This document shows positions 1 through 8,237 of a stretch of 42,355 bases of DNA, in pieces. A program made the translations under genes and the position numbers. The DNA is from Bacteroidota bacterium (GTDB taxonomy: Bacteria > Bacteroidota > Bacteroidia > Cytophagales > Cyclobacteriaceae), in assembly GCA_023417785.1 (NCBI GenBank), contig JAEZEH010000152.1:1-42355 (forward strand). The letters are read 5' to 3'. The notes under the pieces were generated by a model, which ran no database searches, was not told the origin of the DNA, and worked only from the letters and a program-made list of their open reading frames with translations. Each line of letters opens with the position of its first letter. Position 1 is the first letter of the stretch.

Positions 1-218
1 TCGTCAGGAAGCTGCCTCCAGGTCATTCCTTTCCTGTTTACGACGGTCTCCCACCCTTTTTGCTCCATCCAATTTTTCAGCTTCGCCGTGGTGATGCCTT
101 TCGATTTAAAATCGTGAAATGTATAATCTACGTCATGCTCGTCAAGCCACCGCAGAGCCTTCTTTACGGTCTCACAATTCTTGATCCCGTAAACAGTGTA
201 ACCAGGTTTATCATTCAT
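1..218 (-). CDS. ArsC/Spx-like (YffB-type) reductase family protein, 3' end cut by window
   Basis: The N-terminal 72 codons are visible and the frame stays open to the window edge, so this is a partial gene. The translated start contains YGIKNCETVKKA and, further on, WETVVNRKGMTWRQL. Both are signatures of the thioredoxin-fold ArsC/Spx/YffB family, whose members are usually about 115 residues. A single Cys (residue 15) sits at the family active-site position with no CxxC pair. The ATG lies 23 bases after the aroF stop on the same strand, so it is probably the last visible gene of the trp operon transcript. The exact substrate of YffB-like proteins is not established, and I infer none. Spx-type regulation is the alternative. 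Confidence 0.75.
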   Translation of the reverse strand, partial: MNDKPGYTVYGIKNCETVKKALRWLDEHDVDYTFHDFKSKGITTAKLKNWMEQKGWETVVNRKGMTWRQLPD

Positions 219-241
219 ACGCTGTATTTTGTTTGATATAA

Positions 242-1252
242 CTATGCCGACTCCCGAAGCTGGAATGCCTTATTCATCTTGCGGATAAGCCTTGCCGATT
301 CGGCAAAGTCCAGTGTCTGCTGACCATCCGATGCGGCTTCCTCCGGCTTTTGATGTGTTTCGTAAATAACGCCATCGGCACCCGCCATGACGCAAGCCAA
401 CGCAATAGGCTCGACAAAATCCCGTATGCCGATTCCGTGTGACGGGTCAGCTACCACGGGCAGGTGTGATTTCTCTTTCAAAATAGGAATGGCGTTAACA
501 TCCATTGTATTCCGACTGGCTTTCTCATATGTTCGAATGCCACGCTCACACAACAGGAGTTTTTCATTACCGGCGGAGAAAACATATTCTGCAGAATACA
601 AAAGTTCTTCAATCGTACCGGAGATTCCGCGCTTGATCATCACAGGCTTGTCGACACGGCCGAGTTCGTCAAGGAGGTTGAAGTTCTGGGTGTTGCGTGC
701 CCCCACCTGGAAAACATCGACGTATTCGTACATCTCCGCGATCTGCGAAACCTGCATTACCTCGGTAATTATCTTGATGCCGGCAGCACGCGCCCGGGTA
801 TACCACATTTTCAAACCATCGATACCGAGACCGCGAAACGCATACGGAGAACTGCGCGGTTTGAAAACACCGCCACGCATTATCCTTACCCCATTTTCCG
901 CAAGGTGACTCAACGTCAGCTCTACTTGCTCTTCATTTTCAATACTGCATGGTCCGGCCATAACAGACAGCGAGCCATTTCCGATTGAAACGCCATCACC
1001 GAGGTCTATATGGGTGCGATCAACTTTCCACTTTCGTGATACCAGTTTATAATCATCGGATACGCGATGAATATCGGTAATCCCTTCGAGGTTCCCGAGT
1101 TGCCGTATATCAAAATCCTTCTTTCCAATACATACCACATAAGCGCCTTTCTGCGTGGTCACCAGGTTAGTTTTGTAACCCAGTTCACTTACGCGGGAAA
1201 GGATGCGGCTCTTTTCGGATGCACCGATACCGGCTTTCAATTGAATTATCAT
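242..1252 (-). CDS. aroF: 3-deoxy-7-phosphoheptulonate (DAHP) synthase, class I-beta
   Basis: This enzyme condenses phosphoenolpyruvate with erythrose 4-phosphate, the first step of the shikimate pathway, in the cytoplasm. The protein has 336 residues: a ferredoxin-like N-terminal domain (about 1-70) as in Thermotoga-type enzymes, then the TIM barrel. Visible motifs are AGPCSIE, KPRSSPYAFRG, QVGARNTQNFNLL, KRGISG, CERGIRTYE, DPSHGIG and YETH; the Cys, His and Glu in them are metal ligands in the family. No chorismate mutase domain is fused, although many Bacteroidota enzymes carry one. The N-terminal domain mediates feedback inhibition in relatives; the effector here cannot be read from sequence. 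Its start is 8 bases from the trpA stop, so it is the downstream partner of the trp genes and probably shares their attenuator. Confidence 0.95.
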   Translation of the reverse strand: MIIQLKAGIGASEKSRILSRVSELGYKTNLVTTQKGAYVVCIGKKDFDIRQLGNLEGITDIHRVSDDYKLVSRKWKVDRTHIDLGDGVSIGNGSLSVMAGPCSIENEEQVELTLSHLAENGVRIMRGGVFKPRSSPYAFRGLGIDGLKMWYTRARAAGIKIITEVMQVSQIAEMYEYVDVFQVGARNTQNFNLLDELGRVDKPVMIKRGISGTIEELLYSAEYVFSAGNEKLLLCERGIRTYEKASRNTMDVNAIPILKEKSHLPVVADPSHGIGIRDFVEPIALACVMAGADGVIYETHQKPEEAASDGQQTLDFAESARLIRKMNKAFQLRESA

Positions 1253-1260
1253 AACTATAC

Positions 1261-2064
1261 TTAGGCGGGGACGTCAACGCCCCCTTTCATGGTTTTTACG
1301 AATGTTTCTATATCGGCTTTCAGGTTGGTCGAATCCTTGATGGCATTGATGAACGCGCTGCCCACAATAGCTCCCGAACAAAACGACGATGCGATGTTGA
1401 ACGTTTCGTTGTTCGATATCCCAAACCCGATAAGGAATGGGTTCTTCAGTTTCAGGCCTTTCAGCTTTGAAAAGTATTCTTTCTGCTCTGCACTGAAGTC
1501 GCTTCTCGCGCCGGTGGTACTGGAAGCCGACACGGCATAGATGAATCCGCTGGTCAGCGAATCGATGCGCTGAATGCGATCCTCGGATGTGGTTGGTGAG
1601 ATCAGGAATGTGTTCGCCATGCCATACTTGTCAAAAAGTAATTTATACTCATGTTGATAGACATCGGCAGGCATGTCGGGGAGAATCAGGCCATCGACGC
1701 CAGCGCCATGCGCATCTTTGACAAACCGCTCAATTCCATACTGCATAACCGGATTAAGATAGCCCATCAATATCAGCGGCACCGACGCGGTCTTACGAAT
1801 TTCACGTACCTGTTCCAGCAGCAGTTTTACATTCATCCCATTGTCAAGGGCAATTTTATTGCTTGCCTGAATTGTTGGTCCGTCAGCAACAGGATCCGAA
1901 AACGGTATTCCGATTTCGATGATGTCAGCGCCTGCTTCTTCCAACGCCAGCGCTATAGGCACGGTATCGTCGCGATGCGGAAACCCCGCGGTGAAGTAAA
2001 CTGAAAGTATCTTGCCTTTCTTTTCCCTGAACACCTTATGTATCCGATTACCCTCTGGTTTCAT
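1261..2064 (-). CDS. trpA: tryptophan synthase alpha subunit
   Basis: TrpA cleaves indole-3-glycerol phosphate to indole and glyceraldehyde 3-phosphate and passes indole through a tunnel to TrpB. The 267-residue TIM barrel is full length. Catalytic Glu50 in IIEIGIPFSDP and Asp61 in PVADGPTIQ match Glu49 and Asp60 of the E. coli enzyme, and the phosphate-binding segments (GFGISN, GAIVGSAF) are present. It lies downstream of trpB across a gap of about 130 bases filled with a heptamer repeat, and 8 bases before aroF. Nothing suggests loss of function. Confidence 0.97.
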   Translation of the reverse strand: MKPEGNRIHKVFREKKGKILSVYFTAGFPHRDDTVPIALALEEAGADIIEIGIPFSDPVADGPTIQASNKIALDNGMNVKLLLEQVREIRKTASVPLILMGYLNPVMQYGIERFVKDAHGAGVDGLILPDMPADVYQHEYKLLFDKYGMANTFLISPTTSEDRIQRIDSLTSGFIYAVSASSTTGARSDFSAEQKEYFSKLKGLKLKNPFLIGFGISNNETFNIASSFCSGAIVGSAFINAIKDSTNLKADIETFVKTMKGGVDVPA

Positions 2065-2127
2065 ATCTTACAATGTTTTTTGCCTGTTAAACTTGCCCTG
2101 ATTTACGTTTATCTGTGGACTCACGAT

Positions 2128-2197
2128 CAGAAACTCAAAACCTGAAACTTGGACCCTGAAACTTGGACCCTGAACCTTGAAACATGAAATCTGAAAC
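2128..2197. repeat. degenerate 7-bp tandem array, trpB-trpA gap
   Basis: Ten heptamers follow one another in register: CAGAAAC, TCAAAAC, CTGAAAC, TTGGACC, CTGAAAC, TTGGACC, CTGAACC, TTGAAAC, ATGAAAT, CTGAAAC. A 14-bp higher-order unit (CTGAAAC-TTGGACC) occurs twice. The array begins directly at the trpB stop codon and fills most of the gap to trpA. The related motif TTGAAAC occurs in other gaps of this window. No coding function is likely. Origin by replication slippage is the simplest inference. Confidence 0.85.
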
Positions 2198-3378
2198 TAA
2201 TATTTCCCCCACCTGATATACGTCTCCAGATCCTTATCACCCCTTCCTGACAGATTTACGACTACGACATCATCGCGGTCGAATTCAAACTGATTTAATG
2301 CCGCGAGCGCGTGTGACGACTCAATTGCCGGAATGATACCTTCGAGCCTGCTGAGCTGAATTCCGGCATCCATCGCTTCATCGTCCTTGGCGGATACAAA
2401 TTTGACGCGGCCAACATCGAACAGATGCGCGTGCAACGGACCAATGCCGGGGTAGTCGAGACCGGCCGAAATACTATACGGCTCGATAACCTGCCCATCT
2501 TCCGTTTGCATCAGCAACATCTTGCTTCCGTGCAGCACACCAATTTTTCCCAATGCCGTTGTAGCCGCTGACTCGCCGGTATCCACTCCTTTGCCCGCAG
2601 CTTCAACACCAATAAGCTGAACATGTTCATCATCCAGGAAATAATAGAATGCACCCGCCGCGTTGCTTCCCCCGCCGACGCAGGCGAAAACATAATCCGG
2701 ATACGGGTTTCCGATTTCTTCCTGTAACTGAATTCTAATTTCCTTGCTGATAACCGATTGAAATCTCGTTACCATGTCGGGATAGGGATGTGGTCCAACC
2801 ACAGATCCGATGATGTAGTGAGTGTCGGTGGGATGGTTGATCCAATGCCGCATGGCTTCATTTGTGGCGTCTTTCAGGGTCATGTTTCCGCTCAATGCTG
2901 GCACGACAGTCGCACCCAGAATGCGCATACGCTCAACGTTAGGACGTTGACGTTCCATATCCACCTTACCCATGTACACGATACACTCCATCCCCATCAG
3001 TGCACATACCGTGGCCGTTGCCACCCCATGCTGGCCGGCGCCGGTTTCGGCAATGATCTTTTGTTTTCCCAGTCGCTGCGCAAGCAGGATTTGTCCGATG
3101 GTGTTGTTTACCTTGTGGGCACCGGTGTGACAAAGATCCTCACGCTTCAGATAGATGTTCGTCTTGTGGTGTTCGGAAAGCCTGTTAGCCCGGTAAAGCG
3201 GTGTCGGCCGGCCCACGTATGTGGTGAGCAGTTTATCAAACTCTTTTTGAAACCCGGCTTCATTGATGATCTGAAGGTAGTGGGTTCGCAGTTCTTCTAT
3301 GTTTGGATACAACATCTCCGGGATAAATGCTCCGCCGAACTTTCCATAGTACCCGTTTTCATCCACCGAATATTTCAT
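2197..3378 (-). CDS. trpB: tryptophan synthase beta subunit
   Basis: TrpB is the pyridoxal phosphate enzyme that joins indole and serine to make tryptophan, forming an alpha2-beta2 complex with TrpA. Reading from the ATG at 3378 gives 393 residues, the usual length, starting at the conserved MKYSVDENGYYG. The PLP lysine is in HTGAHKVNNT (Lys89, E. coli Lys87), the catalytic Glu in AETGAGQHG and the phosphate loop in GGGSNAAG. The frame extends upstream to a TTG at 3405 that would overlap trpF by 14 bases, but the family N-terminus favours the ATG, which leaves a 13-base gap. Activity and operon membership are clear. Confidence 0.97.
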   Translation of the reverse strand: MKYSVDENGYYGKFGGAFIPEMLYPNIEELRTHYLQIINEAGFQKEFDKLLTTYVGRPTPLYRANRLSEHHKTNIYLKREDLCHTGAHKVNNTIGQILLAQRLGKQKIIAETGAGQHGVATATVCALMGMECIVYMGKVDMERQRPNVERMRILGATVVPALSGNMTLKDATNEAMRHWINHPTDTHYIIGSVVGPHPYPDMVTRFQSVISKEIRIQLQEEIGNPYPDYVFACVGGGSNAAGAFYYFLDDEHVQLIGVEAAGKGVDTGESAATTALGKIGVLHGSKMLLMQTEDGQVIEPYSISAGLDYPGIGPLHAHLFDVGRVKFVSAKDDEAMDAGIQLSRLEGIIPAIESSHALAALNQFEFDRDDVVVVNLSGRGDKDLETYIRWGKY

Positions 3379-3391
3379 AGCTTTCGTTAGT

Positions 3392-4033
3392 TCATTTGTA
3401 ATCAATAAGTCTTCTCATTTCCGCAAGTACAGCTTTCACCCTGTCGGGGTCTTTGACGCCAGGCGCGGACTCTACCCCGCTGTTCACATCAAAGCCGTGC
3501 AGGTTCATACTTGTCAGATGCCGCGCAGCGGAAATATTTCCGGAGCTCAGCCCGCCGCTCAGCATGAACGGAACGCGTTGATTGTACTGTTGTAATACCG
3601 ACCAGTCAAAGGTTTTTGCATTGCCGCCGTAGTGTTTCCCCCGGGTGTCAAAAAGAAACCCTTTCACGTACGGCGCGTATGGTTCAACAGAGCTAAAGTC
3701 AAATCCTGCGTCGATACCAAACGCTTTCCACACCGCGATACCGGCATCGGCCAGTGCCTTCAACTGTGCTACCGTTTCATTCCCATGCAACTGAAGAATC
3801 GAAAGTTTATGGGCAGCCACTGCGTTATGTATTTCTTCGTTAGGGGCATTCACAAAAACCCCCACCCTTTTTATTTCTTCGGATATTTCAGGTAAAACAA
3901 ATTCCTGACCAACGTATCTGGGGGACTTGTCATAGAAAATGAAACCCATATAGTTTGGCTGAAGAGCAGCTATAGCCCTGATATTCTCAGGATCACGCAT
4001 ACCACACACTTTAAGCTTCAATGCCCCGGACAT
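3392..4033 (-). CDS. trpF: phosphoribosylanthranilate isomerase
   Basis: TrpF isomerises N-(5-phosphoribosyl)anthranilate to CdRP, the third step from chorismate. At 213 residues it is a normal monofunctional TrpF and not fused to TrpC as in enterics. Catalytic Cys10 (KVCGMRD) and Asp129 (GFLFDTRG) are both present, as are the phosphate-binding MLSGGLSSGN and DVNSGVE segments. It starts 4 bases after the trpC stop and ends 13 bases before the trpB ATG, which fits one tightly packed transcript. Confidence 0.96.
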   Translation of the reverse strand: MSGALKLKVCGMRDPENIRAIAALQPNYMGFIFYDKSPRYVGQEFVLPEISEEIKRVGVFVNAPNEEIHNAVAAHKLSILQLHGNETVAQLKALADAGIAVWKAFGIDAGFDFSSVEPYAPYVKGFLFDTRGKHYGGNAKTFDWSVLQQYNQRVPFMLSGGLSSGNISAARHLTSMNLHGFDVNSGVESAPGVKDPDRVKAVLAEMRRLIDYK

Positions 4034-4037
4034 ACTC

Positions 4038-4859
4038 TTACACCTGCTTTACCGTTTCTCCGACGCTATCGAGTTTCCGAAGCGCCTTTATAAATTCTCT
4101 GGACGCCTTTTCCGGCCTCGCGTTTTTCATGAAATTTTCGCCCATCAGAAAACCGGTATAGCCGTATTTCCGCAGCTCTATAATTGTGGCCGGATCACTT
4201 ATACCGCTTTCAGAAACCTTTACCGCAGCCGGAGGTATAAGCCCCGCAAGCTCTTTGGAAATATCTGTGCTTACTTCAAACGTCTTCAGGTTTCGGTTGT
4301 TCACACCAATGAGGTCGGCATTCGCCTCGAGATTGGATTTAAGTTCTTCGGCATTGTGTACTTCCAAAAGCACCTCCATACCGAAACTGTGTGCGAAGGC
4401 GCTAAGACGTTTTACATCCTGCGGCGACAACACTGCGGCAATCAGCAGAATCGCGTCAGCACCGATTGATTTCGCTTCAATGATCTGATATTCGTCAATC
4501 GTAAAATCCTTTCTAATGATCGGACAATAATTGTATTTGCGTGCCACGGTCAGGTCTTCGTTGCTACCGCCGAACGACGGCTTGTCGGTAAGGACCGAAA
4601 GCGCTGCGGCACCGGCTTGCATATATCCGATAGTAGTCGCCTCTACTGAGGAGTACGCATTGATAACACCTTTCGATGGCGACCTCCTTTTGAACTCGGC
4701 AATAATTCCACTCAGGTCTTGTCGCTGTACATATTTTGAAAGAGAAACCGGTTGTGTCGGAAAGTAAATGCTTTGTTCCAGAAGCTTCACCGGGTAAAGT
4801 GCCTTTCGATCTTCAACCTCTTTCCGTTTATATGCGATTATGCTGTCGAGAATATTCAT
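4038..4859 (-). CDS. trpC: indole-3-glycerol phosphate synthase
   Basis: TrpC closes the indole ring, converting CdRP to indole-3-glycerol phosphate with loss of CO2. The 273-residue barrel has the family signatures: IIAEFKRRSPSKG (catalytic Lys and Glu region), SVLTDKPSFGGS, RKDFTIDEYQI, GVNNRNL and KVSESGI. Its ATG overlaps the trpD stop as ATGA, so the two genes are probably translationally coupled. Length and motifs are normal. Confidence 0.97.
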   Translation of the reverse strand: MNILDSIIAYKRKEVEDRKALYPVKLLEQSIYFPTQPVSLSKYVQRQDLSGIIAEFKRRSPSKGVINAYSSVEATTIGYMQAGAAALSVLTDKPSFGGSNEDLTVARKYNYCPIIRKDFTIDEYQIIEAKSIGADAILLIAAVLSPQDVKRLSAFAHSFGMEVLLEVHNAEELKSNLEANADLIGVNNRNLKTFEVSTDISKELAGLIPPAAVKVSESGISDPATIIELRKYGYTGFLMGENFMKNARPEKASREFIKALRKLDSVGETVKQV

Positions 4860-5851
4860 GATTTCTGATGATTCAGCAAGTTCTCAAACGCCTGTAGTGC
4901 CTTACCTGAAAGCAACGCCTCCCTGGCCCTGTCCACCGCGGCTTTTAAGCCCTCCTGCTGGTGTCCGGCATACAAAGCCATTCCGGCATTGGCAAAGACT
5001 GCGGCATTCTGGGCTGGGGTTCCTTTTCCCCCAAGAACATCCATGAAGATGCGCGCCGACTCTTCTACGGAGTCGCCGCCTTTCAGATCGTCGGAACATA
5101 ATGCTGGTAATCCAAGATCCTCGGCTTCCGCGATGCATTCACCACCGTTGAAAAAGTACTTAAACGGACAAGTCAGCGATACTTCATCATAGCCGTCGAC
5201 CGAGTGAAGAATAACAAAATCTTTATCGGTATTCTGGTATAAGTAGCCATACTGTCGGGCGAGCTCAAGACTGAAGACTCCCACCAGTTGGCGCTTCGGA
5301 AACGCGGGGTTTACCATCGGGCCAAGCATGTTGAAAAACGTTTTGACGCCGAGCTCTTTGCGGATCGGCGCCACGTTTTTCATCGCCGGATGAAACAACG
5401 GCGCATGCATGAAGCAGATGTTGGCGCGATCAAGACTGCGTTTAAGCTCATCGATGTCATTGGTGAACTTGTATCCGAAATATTCCAGCAGGTTAGACGA
5501 TCCGCATGCTGACGAAACTCCATAGTTGCCATGTTTGGCCACAGGTTGACCCGCGGCAGCAACAACGAACGATGAAAGCGTAGAAAGATTGAATGTATTC
5601 TTCCCATCTCCACCCGTGCCACACACATCCATAACGGGCGCATCGAAATTAACGGGTAAGCATAGCTCGAGCATCGCATCGCGAAACCCCTGCAGCTCAT
5701 CTACCGTAATGGCACGCATCATATACACCGTCATAAAAGCGGTTGTCTGACTATGATTGTACTTACCGGAGGTAATCTCAACCAACACCCGTCGCGCTGT
5801 TTCCTTCGTCAGTGACCGATGCTCAATCAATTCATTTAAAATCTGCTTCAT
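4856..5851 (-). CDS. trpD: anthranilate phosphoribosyltransferase
   Basis: TrpD transfers phosphoribose from PRPP to anthranilate. The 331-residue protein starts with the small helical domain (MKQILNELIEHRSLTKETA) and has the PRPP-binding CGTGGDGKNTFNLST near residue 78, KHGNYGVSS, and the FFNMLGPMVNP segment. It is a separate gene, not fused to trpG as in E. coli. A gap of about 270 bases separates it from trpG, the largest in the operon, and that gap holds a striking heptamer array. It overlaps trpC by four bases. Confidence 0.97.
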   Translation of the reverse strand: MKQILNELIEHRSLTKETARRVLVEITSGKYNHSQTTAFMTVYMMRAITVDELQGFRDAMLELCLPVNFDAPVMDVCGTGGDGKNTFNLSTLSSFVVAAAGQPVAKHGNYGVSSACGSSNLLEYFGYKFTNDIDELKRSLDRANICFMHAPLFHPAMKNVAPIRKELGVKTFFNMLGPMVNPAFPKRQLVGVFSLELARQYGYLYQNTDKDFVILHSVDGYDEVSLTCPFKYFFNGGECIAEAEDLGLPALCSDDLKGGDSVEESARIFMDVLGGKGTPAQNAAVFANAGMALYAGHQQEGLKAAVDRAREALLSGKALQAFENLLNHQKS

Positions 5852-5888
5852 GAATTCTTCTACTAATTATTTTTTCTCCTTTCCAACA

Positions 5889-6010
5889 CCGGCAACCGGT
5901 AACTGGCAACCGGCAACTGGCAACTGGCAACCGGCAACCGGTAACTGGCAACCGGCAACTGGCAACCGGCAACCGGTAACTGGCAACCGGTAACCGGTAA
6001 CTGGTAACTG
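5889..6010. repeat. 17-copy 7-bp tandem array (C[C/T]GG[C/T]AA) between trpG and trpD
   Basis: Seventeen heptamers lie in unbroken register from 5889 to 6007, plus a partial unit. Only two of the seven positions vary, and both vary only C to T (CCGGCAA, CCGGTAA, CTGGCAA, CTGGTAA). In the operon transcript each unit reads UU[G/A]CC[G/A]G. Many units contain CCGG or ACCGGT, so distant copies can pair with each other and fold the RNA. The array is free of stops on the minus strand, giving a spurious 7-residue protein repeat. It may be slippage-prone and vary in copy number between strains; that is inference. Confidence 0.95.
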
Positions 6011-6093
6011 AATCCTACCCCGCTCGCCCTTCAATTCCCTAAATGGATCCATCGTCTTTCCAGTTTATATGTACTTCACAGTTTAACTACCTT

Positions 6094-6126
6094 AACTTGA
6101 AATATGTAACCTGAAACTTGAAATCA
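6094..6126. repeat. short degenerate heptamer array at the 3' end of trpG
   Basis: Five heptamers in register (AACTTGA, AATATGT, AACCTGA, AACTTGA, AATCATC) run up to and across the trpG stop codon. The unit is close to that of the array behind trpB, so the same sequence class occupies both loose gaps of the operon. No function is evident. Confidence 0.6.
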
Positions 6127-6690
6127 TCCCCCCAGCCAGTTCGCGATCATCTTCGGTCCCTCCGGCGTCATTACTGATTCAGGATGAAACTGAAGTCCCC
6201 TTACATCATACTTCCGGTGGGCGAGTCCCATAATAAGTCCTTCATCATTCGTGGCTGTCACCTTCAACTCATCCGGAATGGAGTCGGCCAGAACCGCCCA
6301 CGAATGATAATGGGTTGATTGAAATTTTTGTGAGACTCCGCGAAACAAATACTCATCCGCGTCCAGCACCTCCGTTGTTGACGTTACACCGTGCAGCACC
6401 TTGGGTATGTTGAACAGCGATGCACCGAAAACTTCTCCGATGCCCTGATGCCCAAGGCAGATGCCAAGGATGCTTTTCGTTGGACCATAATAGCGGATCA
6501 CTTCCTTCATTATTCCTGCCTCATCCGGAACGCCGGGGCCAGGTGATAGCATGATCTTGTCATAGTTACCTACGTCCTCCACGCTTATCTTGTCATTTCG
6601 TATGATATCCGGCTGAAACCCCAGCGACCTGATAATGTGAACCAGGTTGAAGGTAAAGGAATCATAATTGTCAAGCACCAGTATTTTCAT
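6124..6690 (-). CDS. trpG: anthranilate synthase component II (glutamine amidotransferase)
   Basis: TrpG hydrolyses glutamine and supplies ammonia to TrpE for anthranilate formation. The class I amidotransferase triad is visible: Cys in LGICLGHQGIGE, and His and Glu in LQFHPESVMT. The oxyanion motif SPGPGVPDEAG is present. The conserved start MKILVLDNYDSFTFN maps to the ATG at 6690, giving 188 residues; an in-frame ATG four codons upstream is less likely. It follows trpE by 32 bases. A shared role with pabB (folate synthesis) is possible in bacteria that lack a separate pabA. Confidence 0.96.
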   Translation of the reverse strand: MKILVLDNYDSFTFNLVHIIRSLGFQPDIIRNDKISVEDVGNYDKIMLSPGPGVPDEAGIMKEVIRYYGPTKSILGICLGHQGIGEVFGASLFNIPKVLHGVTSTTEVLDADEYLFRGVSQKFQSTHYHSWAVLADSIPDELKVTATNDEGLIMGLAHRKYDVRGLQFHPESVMTPEGPKMIANWLGG

Positions 6691-6722
6691 TCTCTTTCTC
6701 ACTATTCGCTTTTGCGTTTACA

Positions 6723-8123
6723 TTAAATTGTTTCAGCCATCACAACCGCTTTCCGAAGCGCGGCCAGTTTGTTGTTTACTTCCTGAAGTTCACTTTGCGG
6801 ATCAGACTTTGAAACCACCCCCGCGCCGGCCTGAAATATCAGTCGGTTCTGATGACTTAGAAATGTCCGGATCATGATAGCGTGATTGAAGTTGCCGTCG
6901 AACCCAACAAAGCCGATAGCCCCACCGTAAAAGCTTCGATTCACGTTTTCATATCTGTTGATCAGCGTCATCGCCATGTGTTTGGGTGCGCCAGACAAAG
7001 TTCCCGCCGGAAACGTATCAGCACCCATGCGGATGACAGAACTGTTTTTATTGAGAGCACCCGTAACCTTTGATACGAGATGGATTACATGCGAGTAGAA
7101 CTGAATCTCCTTGAATACCTCCACCGTAACGTGGTCGGCATTGCGACTCATATCATTGCGGGCCAGGTCCACCAGCATAACGTGCTCCGCATTTTCTTTC
7201 TCGTCAGCCACCAGTTTTTCGGCAAGGGCTGCATCTTCCTGATCATTACCCGTGCGACGGAAAGTGCCGGCGATAGGATAAATGTGTGCCTTCCCGGCGG
7301 CAGCCTGTAGTTGGGCTTCGGGCGATGAACCAATCAGTTTGAATGAACCATAGTCGAAATAAAAAAGATACGGCGACGGATTGATGGAACGCAGCGCGCG
7401 GTATACGTTGAATTCGTCACCCTTGAATTGCACGGTAAAGCGGCGTGATAAAACGATTTGGAACACATCTCCCCGAAAACAATGCTCCTTACCCTTCTCG
7501 ATAACTTTCAGGAACTCGTCATCGGTGAAGTTGCAGGTTTCACCATTGGTAATCTTGAACTTGTATGTGGAGAACCGGTTACTAAAAATGATCTGTTCTA
7601 TTTTGTCCAGCGTGCTTTCACAGGGTCCGGCCCCTTCGTAGCAGTGCTCGAACAAACTGAGTTCGTTCGAAAAGTGATCCACGACAATGACATACCGGTA
7701 CAGTTTGTAAAGCATGTCCGGAATCAGTTCTTCGGTAATATCAAGTTTAACGTCTTCAAAATGACGTACTGCGTCGTACGCCATGTAACCAAAAAGTCCG
7801 CAGTTTACATATTTTGATGAAACGGGATCGGACTGAAAACAATCGCGAAACGTTTCAAGCATCGTAATTACTTTGCCGGGCCCGTCAGCCTCTTGTTTTT
7901 CCTGCCTTCCGTCGGGATAGCGGGTCTCAACCACGGTGCCCCGAACCTGAAACGATGCGATCGGACTAAAGCAAATAAAAGAAAGACTGTTTTCATGACC
8001 GTGGTAGTCGGAGCTTTCAAGCAGGATACTTCCCGCATAGACGTCTCGCAGCTTCAGGTAAATATTCACCGGCGTCAGGGTATCGGCGAGGAGTTTTCGG
8101 GAGAACGTTTTTAACTTATACAT
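6723..8123 (-). CDS. trpE: anthranilate synthase component I
   Basis: TrpE makes anthranilate from chorismate, the committed step to tryptophan, with TrpG. The N-terminal half carries the LLESSDYHG element; LLES is the Trp-binding motif of feedback-sensitive enzymes, so inhibition by tryptophan is expected. The C-terminal chorismate-binding domain shows IVLSRRF, PSPYLFYF, GSSPE, PIAGTFRRTG, DLARND and the FPAGTLSGAPK signature. I place the start at the ATG at 8123 (MYKLKTF), the usual family N-terminus, with AAGGA upstream. An in-frame ATG at 8150 lies in a 14-bp duplication and is less likely. It is the first enzyme gene behind the attenuator. Confidence 0.96.
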   Translation of the reverse strand: MYKLKTFSRKLLADTLTPVNIYLKLRDVYAGSILLESSDYHGHENSLSFICFSPIASFQVRGTVVETRYPDGRQEKQEADGPGKVITMLETFRDCFQSDPVSSKYVNCGLFGYMAYDAVRHFEDVKLDITEELIPDMLYKLYRYVIVVDHFSNELSLFEHCYEGAGPCESTLDKIEQIIFSNRFSTYKFKITNGETCNFTDDEFLKVIEKGKEHCFRGDVFQIVLSRRFTVQFKGDEFNVYRALRSINPSPYLFYFDYGSFKLIGSSPEAQLQAAAGKAHIYPIAGTFRRTGNDQEDAALAEKLVADEKENAEHVMLVDLARNDMSRNADHVTVEVFKEIQFYSHVIHLVSKVTGALNKNSSVIRMGADTFPAGTLSGAPKHMAMTLINRYENVNRSFYGGAIGFVGFDGNFNHAIMIRTFLSHQNRLIFQAGAGVVSKSDPQSELQEVNNKLAALRKAVVMAETI

Positions 8124-8147
8124 AGAAACCTGTTCCTTTTTTCTTTT

Positions 8148-8175
8148 CATGATGCCTACCGCATAATGCCTACCG
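8148..8175. repeat. 14-bp tandem duplication just upstream of trpE
   Basis: Two adjacent 14-bp units (CATGATGCCTACCG and CATAATGCCTACCG on the plus strand) differ at one base. The second copy also contains TAATGCCT (8164-8171), which pairs with AGGCATTA (8193-8200) at the end of the attenuator U-run, so the leader between terminator and trpE can form an extra 8-bp hairpin. Its meaning is unknown. Confidence 0.6.
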
Positions 8176-8199
8176 TATGATTGTTAAGGGCGAGGCATT

Positions 8200-8237
8200 A
8201 AAAAAAACGAAGGCCTGCTGTGAACAGCAGGCCTTCG
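8200..8237 (-). terminator. trp attenuator terminator (3:4 hairpin)
   Basis: On the minus strand CGAAGGCCTGCTG (8237-8225) pairs perfectly with CAGCAGGCCTTCG (8220-8208): 13 bp, loop UUCA, followed by eight U (8207-8200). It ends 76 bases before the trpE start. The plus-strand reading has no U-run, so it works only for trp transcription. Its left arm and loop are also used by the antiterminator, so it is conditional. Confidence 0.95.

Noticed and set aside
5889..6010. CRISPR-like array.
   Set aside because: Units are 7 bp with no unique spacers and no cas genes.
5867..6052. A 61-codon minus-strand frame through the heptamer array with a 7-residue LPVTGYR/LPVAGCQ repeat.
   Set aside because: The repeat period of 21 bases is forced by the 7-bp DNA unit, the frame has no family features, and it lies between two trp genes without a ribosome site.
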